Positions 1 through 6,118 of a DNA stretch of 8,910 nt are shown piece after piece. The notes under the pieces were generated by a model. The model did not search any database. It saw only the letters and a list, made by a program, of their open reading frames with translations, and had not been told where the DNA came from. Source of the DNA: Candidatus Dadabacteria bacterium (GTDB lineage Bacteria > Desulfobacterota_D > UBA1144 > Nemesobacterales > Nemesobacteraceae); contig JAPOSJ010000075.1 of the NCBI GenBank assembly GCA_026709745.1, positions 1-8,910 of the forward strand, given 5' to 3'. The translations under genes and the position numbers were made by a program. The stretch's first letter is position 1, and every line of letters starts with the position of its first letter.

Positions 1-75
1 GGCACCAATGTCGGCTACTAAATCCCCGTTAACAGTTACCGACGCCTCGCACACTCTCTGTACCACCGCTCTCAT
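1..75 (-). CDS. dtd: D-aminoacyl-tRNA deacylase (Dtd), N-terminal fragment, cut by the left edge
   Basis: Only the first 25 codons are inside the window. They read MRAVVQRVCEASVTVNGDLV and then ADIGA, which matches the very conserved start of bacterial D-tyrosyl/D-aminoacyl-tRNA deacylase (MRAVVQRV-x-ASV-x-V-x-G). This family hydrolyses D-amino acids wrongly attached to tRNA, in the cytoplasm, and keeps them out of proteins. The catalytic region lies beyond the window. A GAGGA ribosome binding site at 87-91 precedes the ATG by 11 nt. The gene follows alr by 34 nt on the same strand with no terminator between them, so co-transcription is likely. The family assignment rests on a short but highly characteristic N-terminus. 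Confidence 0.85.
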   Translation of the reverse strand, partial: MRAVVQRVCEASVTVNGDLVADIGA

Positions 76-109
76 TTTAAGACATATCCTCGGTCAACAC
101 TCTGGCAAG

Positions 110-1195
110 TCATATATAATGCCTTGGCACTCTTGGTGATATTCTTGACAGAATTTCGTATGATATGGTCCCTGCCCATGAAGAAACGTCTGCAACGCTC
201 ACAAGACTGTCTCCAAAGAGCACTACCTCATCTCCCACACGAACACCCGGGATATCCGTCACGTCAACCATGATAAAGTCCATGCAAACAGACCCTATAA
301 GCGGAGCAAGTTTTCCACCCAGAGAAACCTTTGCCCTGTTTGAAAGCGCTCTGGGATAGCCGTCGGCATACCCGATCGGGAGTGTTGCCACCCAGGTTTC
401 CCTCTGTGTAACAAAACTCTCTCCGTAACCTACTGAAGTTCCTTCACGAATCTTCCTGAGCTGAACTATTCTTGTCTTAAGCTTCATAACGGGTTTAAGA
501 TTAACCTGTCCCATTGCCTCCAGACCGTAAAGCATTATCCCGGGCCTCACAATATCCATGTGGGAATCTGGAAATTTCTGGACAGCCGCGCTGTTAGCAC
601 AATGAGCGGAACCGTACTTGATGCCCCTGGCTTGAAGGGATGAAAGAGTTTTCCGGAAAACCCCAAGCTGATAGTCGGTATAATCGCTTCTGGGGATATT
701 AGAAGAAGCCAGATGGGTAAATACTCCCTCAAGACTGATTGCTGGAAAGGACGCAGAAGAAGCAAAAGAACTTGCCTCATCAGAGCTGACCCCAAGCCTA
801 GTCATGCCGGTATCAACCTTGAGATGATAAGATGCTGTCTTTGTACTCTTGCTGGCAGCTTCAGATAAGGCCTTCAGCACTGCTGAAGAGTAACATGCCG
901 GAATAAAACCGTTCTCCACGACAATTTCTGCCTCACTGGGGTCAATACCTCCAAGAAGAAATATTTCGCCTGTTATTCCGGATTTCCTGAGCTGCAAGGC
1001 CTCGGGCACTGTAGCCACGCCTAGCATGTCCGCTCCACTGGAAAGGGCAGTCTTACTCAGTCTCACGGCACCGTGTCCATAAGCGTCGGCCTTTACAACT
1101 GCCATGACGCAAACACCTCTGCCCACAAGCATTTTTACTTTGCCAAGGTTTGACTTAAAAGAATCAAGACTTATTTCAGCCCAAGTAGGTCTCAT
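110..1195 (-). CDS. alr: alanine racemase, PLP-dependent
   Basis: The 361-residue protein has the usual length and architecture of alanine racemase, which interconverts L- and D-alanine for peptidoglycan synthesis in the cytoplasm. The N-terminal TIM barrel carries the PLP-lysine motif VVKADAYGHG, with Lys35 as the Schiff-base residue. HLASSN, HCANSA and VRPGIMLYG (the Arg contacting the PLP pyridine nitrogen) follow along the barrel. The C-terminal beta domain has the second catalytic base in SVGYGESF (Tyr257) and the substrate-contacting VCMDFIMVDVT. All key residues are present. The start at 1195 is supported by the usual RPTWAEISLD beginning of the family. The ribosome binding site is weak (GGGGA about 10 nt upstream). 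dtd lies immediately downstream. The biosynthetic (alr) and catabolic (dadX) forms cannot be separated by sequence, but no dadA-type gene is nearby, so the biosynthetic role is preferred. Confidence 0.97.
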   Translation of the reverse strand: MRPTWAEISLDSFKSNLGKVKMLVGRGVCVMAVVKADAYGHGAVRLSKTALSSGADMLGVATVPEALQLRKSGITGEIFLLGGIDPSEAEIVVENGFIPACYSSAVLKALSEAASKSTKTASYHLKVDTGMTRLGVSSDEASSFASSASFPAISLEGVFTHLASSNIPRSDYTDYQLGVFRKTLSSLQARGIKYGSAHCANSAAVQKFPDSHMDIVRPGIMLYGLEAMGQVNLKPVMKLKTRIVQLRKIREGTSVGYGESFVTQRETWVATLPIGYADGYPRALSNRAKVSLGGKLAPLIGSVCMDFIMVDVTDIPGVRVGDEVVLFGDSLVSVADVSSWAGTISYEILSRISPRVPRHYI

Positions 1196-1415
1196 CGCTA
1201 GGAAGTCCCCGAAAAACTGAATGACTCAACATCCCTTTTCCGACTCTGAGAGGCGATTGCCGACTTAATAAACAACAAGCTAAGAGTATTTACGGAGAAA
1301 ATTTCAGAAAACCCGAAGCAATCGATGCATATTCAGAATACAGTCACTTTCACCTGACCCCACAAAACACCTCTGTCCCCGAAGACAAGGCCACGCCAAA
1401 CAATGCTCAAGCTTC
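1196..1415. other. intergenic region between the beta-barrel gene and alr
   Basis: These 220 nt separate two minus-strand genes. I see no RNA gene, no repeat and no convincing promoter for alr. The plus strand holds a start-less open frame of 74 codons (1225-1449) with protein-like composition; it is treated as a finding, not as a gene. A weak hairpin downstream of the beta-barrel gene is listed separately. Confidence 0.5.
1363..1390 (-). terminator. weak candidate terminator after the beta-barrel gene
   Basis: On the minus strand, 26 nt past the beta-barrel stop codon, CCTTGTC can pair with GACAGAGG (one bulged G), closing a TTCGGG loop. The hairpin is followed by TGTTTTGT. The stem is only 7 bp and the T tract is interrupted, so this is suggestive at best. 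Confidence 0.25.
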
Positions 1416-2384
1416 TCAGAATGCAAGCCTTACTCCACCGCCTATATAATGTCCCGAGAATTCTGTTTCCACGGTAGTATTACCTGCTAACTCACCCGTG
1501 AATTCCGCATCTTCAAAGGAAGCCAGGTAGCGGTAGTCAACACTCAGTATTATATCGGTCCCCTCACTCTCAATCCTGTAACCTAGACCGCCTGCCAGCT
1601 GATAGGCAAAAACATAATCACTGTCATCAATCAGAAGATTGCCGTATGTAAGCCCTTCGGTCGATTCAGCATCGGTTGAAAGATTAAGCATACCTAAACC
1701 GCCCCCTAAATAGGGAACAATACTGCTACCTGTATTGATGTCGTAATAGGCATTCAGCATAAAGGCAAACGCCGAGACTTTACTATCAATATCATTCTCT
1801 CCCTTTGAGTCCTCTTCAAGACCTTGTTTCTGTTGGGGAGAAAGGTCCCCGTAGGAAGTACAGCCATCGTTGCCGGAACGACAAGGGCTGCCTGCACTAT
1901 CAAGTCCTACCTGGCTTACAAGGTTTCCCGGTTCCTTTATATCCATTTTATCAATACAACTGTGAATATATCCAGCTTCAGCCTCAAGACGCAGTCCGTT
2001 TCCAAGCGAGTAACCTAGAAGAAGGCTGAAACTGTATCCTCCGTTACCATTGCTGCTGCCCGATAAAGGACCATAACTTACGCCGTCTGAGACAGTAGCG
2101 GGCGCTGAGAAACCAGAATCATCAATTAGAAAAAGAAAACCGCGGGCACCTACGGAAAAACCTGCTGAATTCTTCTGGGAAACATCCATAGCTACTGCGG
2201 GATCATCTGCAATATCTGCTGGCTGCTCTTCAACAGGCTGTTCTGCCGATGGGGCCTCCTTACCAGCTTTAGATGGCAACCCTCCCGCTAAAGCAATATG
2301 TGAACCCATAAGTAAAGAACATAGAAAAGCGAAAAACATAATACGCAAGGAGCCCACCCTGAGAATATAAGAAAATAATTTCAT
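1416..2384 (-). CDS. outer-membrane beta-barrel protein, OmpA/Opa/Msp4-like 8-stranded porin-type fold
   Basis: The 322-residue protein starts with a signal peptide: a positively charged start, a hydrophobic core at about 16-28, and a likely cleavage after HIALA at residue 33. A linker rich in Pro, Glu and Ala (about 36-64) follows. Eight amphipathic, aromatic- and glycine-rich strands can be seen at about 75-87, 117-127, 131-142, 203-216, 222-236, 257-271, 275-290 and 312-322. The last residue is Phe, the usual C-terminal signal for BAM-assisted insertion. The YLGGGLGMLNLS and LAGGLGYRI segments resemble the surface antigen/Opa-like barrel families. The long loop between strands 3 and 4 holds all three mature cysteines (143, 168, 175) and many acidic residues, so a loop disulfide (168-175) is possible. 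The start at 2384 is supported by a perfect GGGAGGT site. The exact function is unknown; an adhesin-like or structural surface protein is more likely than a transporter. Confidence 0.85.
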   Translation of the reverse strand: MKLFSYILRVGSLRIMFFAFLCSLLMGSHIALAGGLPSKAGKEAPSAEQPVEEQPADIADDPAVAMDVSQKNSAGFSVGARGFLFLIDDSGFSAPATVSDGVSYGPLSGSSNGNGGYSFSLLLGYSLGNGLRLEAEAGYIHSCIDKMDIKEPGNLVSQVGLDSAGSPCRSGNDGCTSYGDLSPQQKQGLEEDSKGENDIDSKVSAFAFMLNAYYDINTGSSIVPYLGGGLGMLNLSTDAESTEGLTYGNLLIDDSDYVFAYQLAGGLGYRIESEGTDIILSVDYRYLASFEDAEFTGELAGNTTVETEFSGHYIGGGVRLAF

Positions 2385-2396
2385 CTGAAACTAATT

Positions 2397-2403
2397 ACCT
2401 CCC
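2397..2403 (-). promoter_or_regulatory. strong but distant ribosome binding site of the beta-barrel gene
   Basis: On the minus strand GGGAGGT lies 12 nt before the ATG at 2384. The match to the 16S anti-SD is excellent, but the spacing is long. A second in-frame ATG at residue 16 is possible, but it has no comparable site and would shorten the positively charged start of the signal peptide. Confidence 0.65.
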
Positions 2404-2467
2404 ATTAAATTGTTGTATAATTGTTGGCTTGTTGGCGTAATTTCTAATCTATTTAACCTATCCTGCT

Positions 2468-2495
2468 ATGCTACTTAACAATATCTCATTGTCAA
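2468..2495 (-). promoter_or_regulatory. sigma70-type promoter of the beta-barrel gene
   Basis: On the minus strand a perfect TTGACA (-35, 2495-2490) is followed after 16 nt by TAGCAT (-10, 2473-2468; 4 of 6 matches). Transcription would start near 2461 and give a 5' leader of about 75 nt. That leader contains three CAACAA units (2434-2410) just ahead of the ribosome binding site. The motif is in the right place and orientation; activity is inferred. Confidence 0.6.
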
Positions 2496-2564
2496 AAGTG
2501 ATAAGAGCCCTGATTTTTTCTCCTGAGCCGTTTTTGAGTTGGGAAAAAATGAGAAGGAATCTTC

Positions 2565-3734
2565 ATGAATCTTAACAAATATGAGTTGCGTTGCGTTCTC
2601 GTAATAGGAACTGTGATATCGCTAAGGTTGCTGGGCATATTCCTGATAGTCCCCGTCTTCAGCATATACGCTGCAGACTACGAGGGAGCGACGCTCGCAT
2701 CTGCCGGAATAGCATTTGGAATATATGCTCTTACGCAGAGTCTGCTGCAGATACCTTTCGGTATGGCGAGCGACAGATTCGGAAGAAAACCAGTAGTCGT
2801 TTTTGGTCTTCTGATTTTCTGTCTGGGGAGTTTTCTCTGCGGTTTTGCGGATAACATCTGGGAACTCATAATAACCAGAGCATTTCAGGGAAGCGGTGCG
2901 ATAGGCGCGGTAGCCATAGCCTCTCTCGGAGATTCGACAAGAAGCGAGGTGAGAGCACAGTCTTTCATGTTGACCGGAATAATCATAGGGATAGCATTTA
3001 TAACCTCGCTCGTGGTAGGCCCTGTACTCGCGGCAAAATTCGGCTTCGAGAGCATTTTCTTCATACTCGCAGCCTTGGGTTTAATTGCCACATTTATTAC
3101 CCTTTTAATGTTTCCGAAACTTCCAAGAAAAAAAACTAGGGTTGGAAAAGATATTCTTCTCAAGCTCAGAGAACCGGAAGTGGGGAAAATCCTTTCTTCA
3201 ACCTTCATAACCTCCCTTGCCCTTAACCTCATACTGTTTATATATCCGCTTGACTGGAAAAATCTCGGTATAAGAACTGAAGACCTGTGGTTTGTCTATC
3301 TGGTAATACTGGCCCCAAGTGCCCTCTTGGCGAATGTCTACATCAGAATTTCCGAGAGAAGAAAAACCCTTGGGAAAACAACTCATTTCGGCCTTTTCTT
3401 TCTTGTAGCATCATTTCTGATATACCTTCTACCGACATCAGGCGTCGGAATTTCTCTCTATCTTGCTGGAGGAATTTTCTTTCTTGGGTACTCTATATTC
3501 CAGTCCACACTGCCCACATTTATCACGCAGAGAGTTTCTTCGGAAAACAGGGGACTTTTCTCAGGCTTTTTCAACTTGGCGAATTTCATGGGGGCCTGCG
3601 TAGGTGGAATGTTCTCGGGTATTCTTTATGAAACTAACGAATCTCTGCCCATTGTATTTGGGCTTCTGTTCTTTTTACTATGGAAATTTATAGGGCTCCC
3701 TGGACCACCCCTTGAGCAGACTACAGAAAAATGA
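2565..3734 (+). CDS. MFS transporter, YajR-like, inner membrane
   Basis: The 389-residue protein is very hydrophobic, with the roughly 12 membrane helices of the major facilitator superfamily. The loop between helices 2 and 3 carries a textbook motif A, GMASDRFGRK at about 66-75 (Asp70, Arg71, Arg74, Lys75). RAFQGSGAIGAVAIASLGD further on is the motif B region. The N-terminal half, including SLRLLGIF near 19-26 and GIYALTQSLLQIPFG near 52-66, strongly resembles the E. coli drug/proton antiporter homologue YajR. YajR has an extra soluble C-terminal domain of about 65 residues (YAM), which is absent here. The protein ends shortly after the last helix. Start at 2565 is supported by GAGAAGGA six bases upstream. 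The stop overlaps the next start as ATGA, so translational coupling to the SRPBCC gene is likely. The substrate is unknown; proton-driven efflux is inferred from the family. Confidence 0.9.
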   Translation: MNLNKYELRCVLVIGTVISLRLLGIFLIVPVFSIYAADYEGATLASAGIAFGIYALTQSLLQIPFGMASDRFGRKPVVVFGLLIFCLGSFLCGFADNIWELIITRAFQGSGAIGAVAIASLGDSTRSEVRAQSFMLTGIIIGIAFITSLVVGPVLAAKFGFESIFFILAALGLIATFITLLMFPKLPRKKTRVGKDILLKLREPEVGKILSSTFITSLALNLILFIYPLDWKNLGIRTEDLWFVYLVILAPSALLANVYIRISERRKTLGKTTHFGLFFLVASFLIYLLPTSGVGISLYLAGGIFFLGYSIFQSTLPTFITQRVSSENRGLFSGFFNLANFMGACVGGMFSGILYETNESLPIVFGLLFFLLWKFIGLPGPPLEQTTEK

Positions 3735-4189
3735 GAATATACACGCTTGATCGATCACAGTTTCTGCCAGTTTCCGCTGAGAAGGCGTGGGACTTTTTTT
3801 CCAACCCTCGCAACCTGCCCTTAATAACTCCACCGGAACTTAATATACGGATAACATCCGAGCTGGAAGAAAAAATATATCCCGGCATGATAATCACCTA
3901 CACCATAACTCCCGTCCCCTTCATCAAAACAGGATGGACAACGGAAATAACTCATGTTGATTCACCCGGCTATTTCGTCGATGAGCAGAGGTCTGGACCC
4001 TACAAACTCTGGCACCACAAACACTTTTTTTTAAAGTCGGGGGAAAAAACACAGATAAGAGACCTTATTCACTACTCCATGCCATTTGGCTCTATTGGAA
4101 GACTGGCTAATCTTCTTCTGATAAACAGAAAACTGGATTTTATATTTAATTACAGAAGTGAGCAGATCAGGGAAATATTTGAGATCTGA
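3731..4189 (+). CDS. SRPBCC-superfamily ligand-binding protein (COG4276 type)
   Basis: The 152-residue soluble protein has no signal peptide and matches the SRPBCC/START-like helix-grip fold. A first strand (RIYTLDRSQFLPVS) is followed by the helix AEKAWDFFSNPRNLPLITPPE, then by a run of beta strands (PGMIITYTI, TGWTTEITHVD, YFVDEQRSGPY, KLWHHKHFF, TQIRDLIHYSMPFG). A long C-terminal helix (LINRKLDFIFNYRSEQIREIF) covers the cavity. NPRNLPLITPPELN and the closing RSEQIREIF are typical of the COG4276 group, often loosely labelled 'cell division inhibitor' because it occurs fused to TIGR01777/SulA-like epimerases. The true ligand is not known. Here it overlaps the MFS gene by 4 nt, so the two are probably made together. 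A separate TIGR01777 epimerase lies 3.3 kb away on the other strand. Confidence 0.85.
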   Translation: MRIYTLDRSQFLPVSAEKAWDFFSNPRNLPLITPPELNIRITSELEEKIYPGMIITYTITPVPFIKTGWTTEITHVDSPGYFVDEQRSGPYKLWHHKHFFLKSGEKTQIRDLIHYSMPFGSIGRLANLLLINRKLDFIFNYRSEQIREIFEI

Positions 4190-4208
4190 ACCAAGAATAC
4201 GGACCTTA

Positions 4209-4236
4209 TATGCTTTTTTCTGTAGCTTGAAGCATA
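4209..4236. repeat. inverted repeat overlapping the -35 box, operator candidate
   Basis: TATGCTT (4209-4215) and AAGCATA (4230-4236) are perfect 7-bp inverted arms whose centres are 21 bp apart, two helical turns. The right arm overlaps the -35 hexamer. A smaller palindrome GCTT-G-AAGC (4225-4233) sits on the same place. Neither strand has a T tract after the repeat, so a repressor or activator site is more likely than a terminator. Confidence 0.4.
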
Positions 4237-4255
4237 ATATAGTACAGGGTATAAT
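4227..4255 (+). promoter_or_regulatory. sigma70-type promoter of the receptor-like gene/metF/ubiE unit
   Basis: TTGAAG (4227-4232) is followed after the ideal 17 nt by a perfect TATAAT (4250-4255). The start site would be near 4262, about 100 nt before the chosen start codon. The -35 box is overlapped by an inverted repeat, which suggests regulation. Confidence 0.7.
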
Positions 4256-4261
4256 TTAAGG

Positions 4262-4362
4262 ATTAGGTTTGCGCGTAAGGCAGTTCATCAGAGCCCGGGT
4301 CTGCTCGTACGGTGTGAATCCGGCGCGTGATGCCAGAGTTGCAAGACGTAAGGAGACACCAG
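4262..4362 (+). promoter_or_regulatory. GC-rich, foldable 5' leader of unknown type
   Basis: From the predicted start site to the ATG there are about 100 nt, clearly richer in GC than the flanking intergenic DNA. A long hairpin can be drawn: GGC (4279-4281) and ATCA (4287-4290) pair with TGATGCC (4328-4334), and inside it CCGGGT (4295-4300) pairs with ATCCGG (4318-4323). Alternatively GGTGT (4311-4315) can pair with ACACC (4356-4360), directly beside the AGGAG ribosome binding site. The two pairings compete for neighbouring bases, as in regulatory leaders. GGTGTGAATCC and AGGAGAC recall pieces of the cobalamin riboswitch, but its conserved core is not present, so I do not call it one. Confidence 0.35.
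4349..4356 (+). promoter_or_regulatory. ribosome binding site that decides the start of the receptor-like gene
   Basis: TAAGGAGA lies 7 nt before the ATG at 4363. Upstream in-frame ATG codons at 4327 and 4330 have no such site and lie in the foldable leader, so 4363 is preferred. Confidence 0.75.
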
Positions 4363-5184
4363 ATGTCCACGCACAAATCTTCGGACTCAGCAGAACCAGC
4401 TGGCGACAAAAGCCAGAAAATAAGTTCTACAGCAGTCCGGCAGATGGTTCTCTCTACCGCTATAATGGCCCTTGTGTTTATATCCCTCACTCAGGCATTC
4501 ATCATACTGAGAAACAACCAGCAAATACTTGAGAGCGAGGAAAAAAAGCACAACTCATACCTTCTAGCCGATGAGCTGCGTCAGAGTTCTGATGACCTGA
4601 CTCGCATGGCACGCACTTACTCTCAGACCTTAGACAAGCGTTTTGCCGACTATTTCCAGGAAATTCTTGATATAAGAAATGGAAATGTCCCTCGTCCCGA
4701 AAAATATAACAACATATACTGGGACTTTGTAGTGTCGACAGAAGAGCGACCACGTTCGGGCACCACGAACGTACCTCTTAACGCACTTATGAAAAAAGCA
4801 GGATTTACCGACGCTGAACTGGAGCTTCTTGAAAAAGCCGAGAACGAATCAAACGCCCTTGTTAATCTGGAAGTTCAGGCAATGAACGCAATAGTGGGCC
4901 TTTACAGAGACGCTTCGGGCAAATATACGGTACAAGGAAAACCTGACCCCGAACTCGCACGCCGACTTCTGTACAGTGATAATTATCACAAGTGGAAAGA
5001 ACGCATTATGTCTTCTATTGAACAGTTCTTTGAAATGTCTGATAAAAGAACGGGACAAGAGATAAAACTCTATAAGAACCGGGAAAGAATAATGCTCTTT
5101 CTGCTGATCGGAACAATCAGCTTGGCTGCCCTGCTGGCTATCGTTTCAATTATAATGATGGCTGACTCTGCAAGGAAATTATAG
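4363..5184 (+). CDS. two-TM receptor-like protein: sensor module without an output domain
   Basis: The 273-residue product begins with a short polar cytoplasmic tail. A first membrane helix follows at about 28-49, then about 190 periplasmic residues that are mostly helical (LADELRQSSDDLTRMARTYS, YFQEILDIRNG, GFTDAELELLEKAENES, NLEVQAMNAIVGLY). A second membrane helix runs from about 243 to 266, and the chain ends only seven residues later (ADSARKL). The segment with LADELRQSSDDLTRMARTY, RNG-x-x-PRPE-x-Y and IYWDFV resembles the extracytoplasmic sensor region found at the N-terminus of larger receptors (chemotaxis transducers, adenylate/guanylate cyclases, histidine kinases), as far as I recall the family. 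Those continue into HAMP and an output domain; here a stop codon comes exactly where HAMP should begin. The 55 nt to metF contain no such continuation in any frame. It may be a truncated receptor or an independent short sensor. Confidence 0.75.
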   Translation: MSTHKSSDSAEPAGDKSQKISSTAVRQMVLSTAIMALVFISLTQAFIILRNNQQILESEEKKHNSYLLADELRQSSDDLTRMARTYSQTLDKRFADYFQEILDIRNGNVPRPEKYNNIYWDFVVSTEERPRSGTTNVPLNALMKKAGFTDAELELLEKAENESNALVNLEVQAMNAIVGLYRDASGKYTVQGKPDPELARRLLYSDNYHKWKERIMSSIEQFFEMSDKRTGQEIKLYKNRERIMLFLLIGTISLAALLAIVSIIMMADSARKL

Positions 5185-5239
5185 GACTTATCGACGAGCC
5201 GTACAATCTGTCGTTAAAATCTGATTCTCGAGAAGAATT

Positions 5240-6118
5240 ATGAATTTTTCAGAATACAGGAACAGAAAAGAAAGTTTTCCTCTCATATCTTTTGAGGTTT
5301 TTCCACCCAAAGATAATGCCGAATTTGAAAAACTCAAAGGCACTCTCGCAAAACTTGCCGAATTCTCGCCCGCGATTATAACGGTAACACATGGTGCTAT
5401 GGGAAAAGAACGTAAGAGAACACTTGAAGTAGCCTCCTACATAAAAAATATTATCGGCATAGAAAGTGCATGTCACTTGACCTGCATAGGGGCATCAGAG
5501 AGAGAAATAGATGTTTCCCTTGAGCTTACAGAGCATGAAAAGGTACGCAACATAGTAGCACTTCGGGGAGACATTCCCAGAGAAAATGGCAAAGTGTTGC
5601 TCTCAAGCGGAGCCTTTCAGCACGCAAACCAGCTCGTGGAACACATAAGAAGACATAAAAACGGAAGCCCGAAACGGTTCTCCATAGCAGTTGCTGGCTA
5701 TCCGGAAAAACACATTGAATCCCCGAGTTTTGAGGAGGATATAGCAAATCTGAAAAAAAAAGTAGATGCAGGTGCTGACATAATAATTACCCAGCTTTTC
5801 TTTGATAACCGCTACTATTTTGATTACATGAGGATGGTGAGGGATGCCGGAATAGATCTTCCCGTCATCCCGGGTCTTATGCCTGTGCTTTCATCAAGGC
5901 AGGTAATAAGAATATCTTCCCTCTGCGGAACAGAGATTCCTGCAGGCCTGAGAAAGAAATTGGTGGAAGTGGGAGATGATAACCGCAAGGCGGTGGAGGT
6001 AGGAATCGCCCATTGCAGGGAACAGGTAAGAGAGCTTCTCTCTGAGGGAGTTGAGGGGATTCATTTTTACGTTCTTAACAAAGCTTTCCATATAGAAAAG
6101 ATTCTGCATTCTGTCTGA
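5240..6118 (+). CDS. metF: methylenetetrahydrofolate reductase (MetF)
   Basis: The 292-residue protein has the full length and motifs of MetF. This is the FAD-containing TIM-barrel enzyme that reduces 5,10-methylene-THF to 5-methyl-THF, the methyl donor for methionine synthase. SFEVFPPK near the N-terminus carries the catalytic acid (Glu19, equivalent to Glu28 of E. coli MetF). CHLTC (78-82), ALRGD (Asp111, flavin-contacting), VAGYPE, DAGADIIITQLFFD, PGLMPV and the closing GIHFYVLNK follow in order. The usual VTYGAGG segment reads VTHGAMG here, a small deviation beside the flavin site. The start at 5240 has a modest GAGAAG four bases upstream. The stop codon overlaps the ubiE start as TGATG, so the two are coupled. 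The gene is 55 nt behind the receptor-like gene with no promoter or terminator seen between them. Confidence 0.95.
   Translation: MNFSEYRNRKESFPLISFEVFPPKDNAEFEKLKGTLAKLAEFSPAIITVTHGAMGKERKRTLEVASYIKNIIGIESACHLTCIGASEREIDVSLELTEHEKVRNIVALRGDIPRENGKVLLSSGAFQHANQLVEHIRRHKNGSPKRFSIAVAGYPEKHIESPSFEEDIANLKKKVDAGADIIITQLFFDNRYYFDYMRMVRDAGIDLPVIPGLMPVLSSRQVIRISSLCGTEIPAGLRKKLVEVGDDNRKAVEVGIAHCREQVRELLSEGVEGIHFYVLNKAFHIEKILHSV

Noticed and set aside
2416..2421. Perfect TATAAT on the plus strand as a promoter for the MFS gene
   Set aside because: No -35-like hexamer lies 15-19 nt upstream, and it is about 145 nt from the start codon. TTGTCA at 2489-2494 also lacks a proper -10. The MFS promoter stays unassigned.
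2885..3232. 115-codon open frame antisense to the MFS gene
   Set aside because: It is a shadow of the transporter reading frame without recognisable domains or a start signal.
4300..4360. Cobalamin riboswitch ahead of the receptor-like gene
   Set aside because: GGTGTGAATCC and AGGAGAC match short pieces of the element, but the GGGAA and GCAACTG-type core segments are missing and the distance between the pieces (about 40 nt) is too short for the known fold. Kept only as an unexplained leader.
4262..4362. Fragment of a group II intron
   Set aside because: The GC-rich leader vaguely recalls intron domain I, but there is no GTGCG-type 5' end with partners, no domain V hairpin and no maturase in the window.
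4327..4362. Longer start (4327 or 4330) for the receptor-like gene
   Set aside because: Those ATG codons lack a ribosome binding site and fall in the leader, while the ATG at 4363 has TAAGGAGA at ideal spacing.
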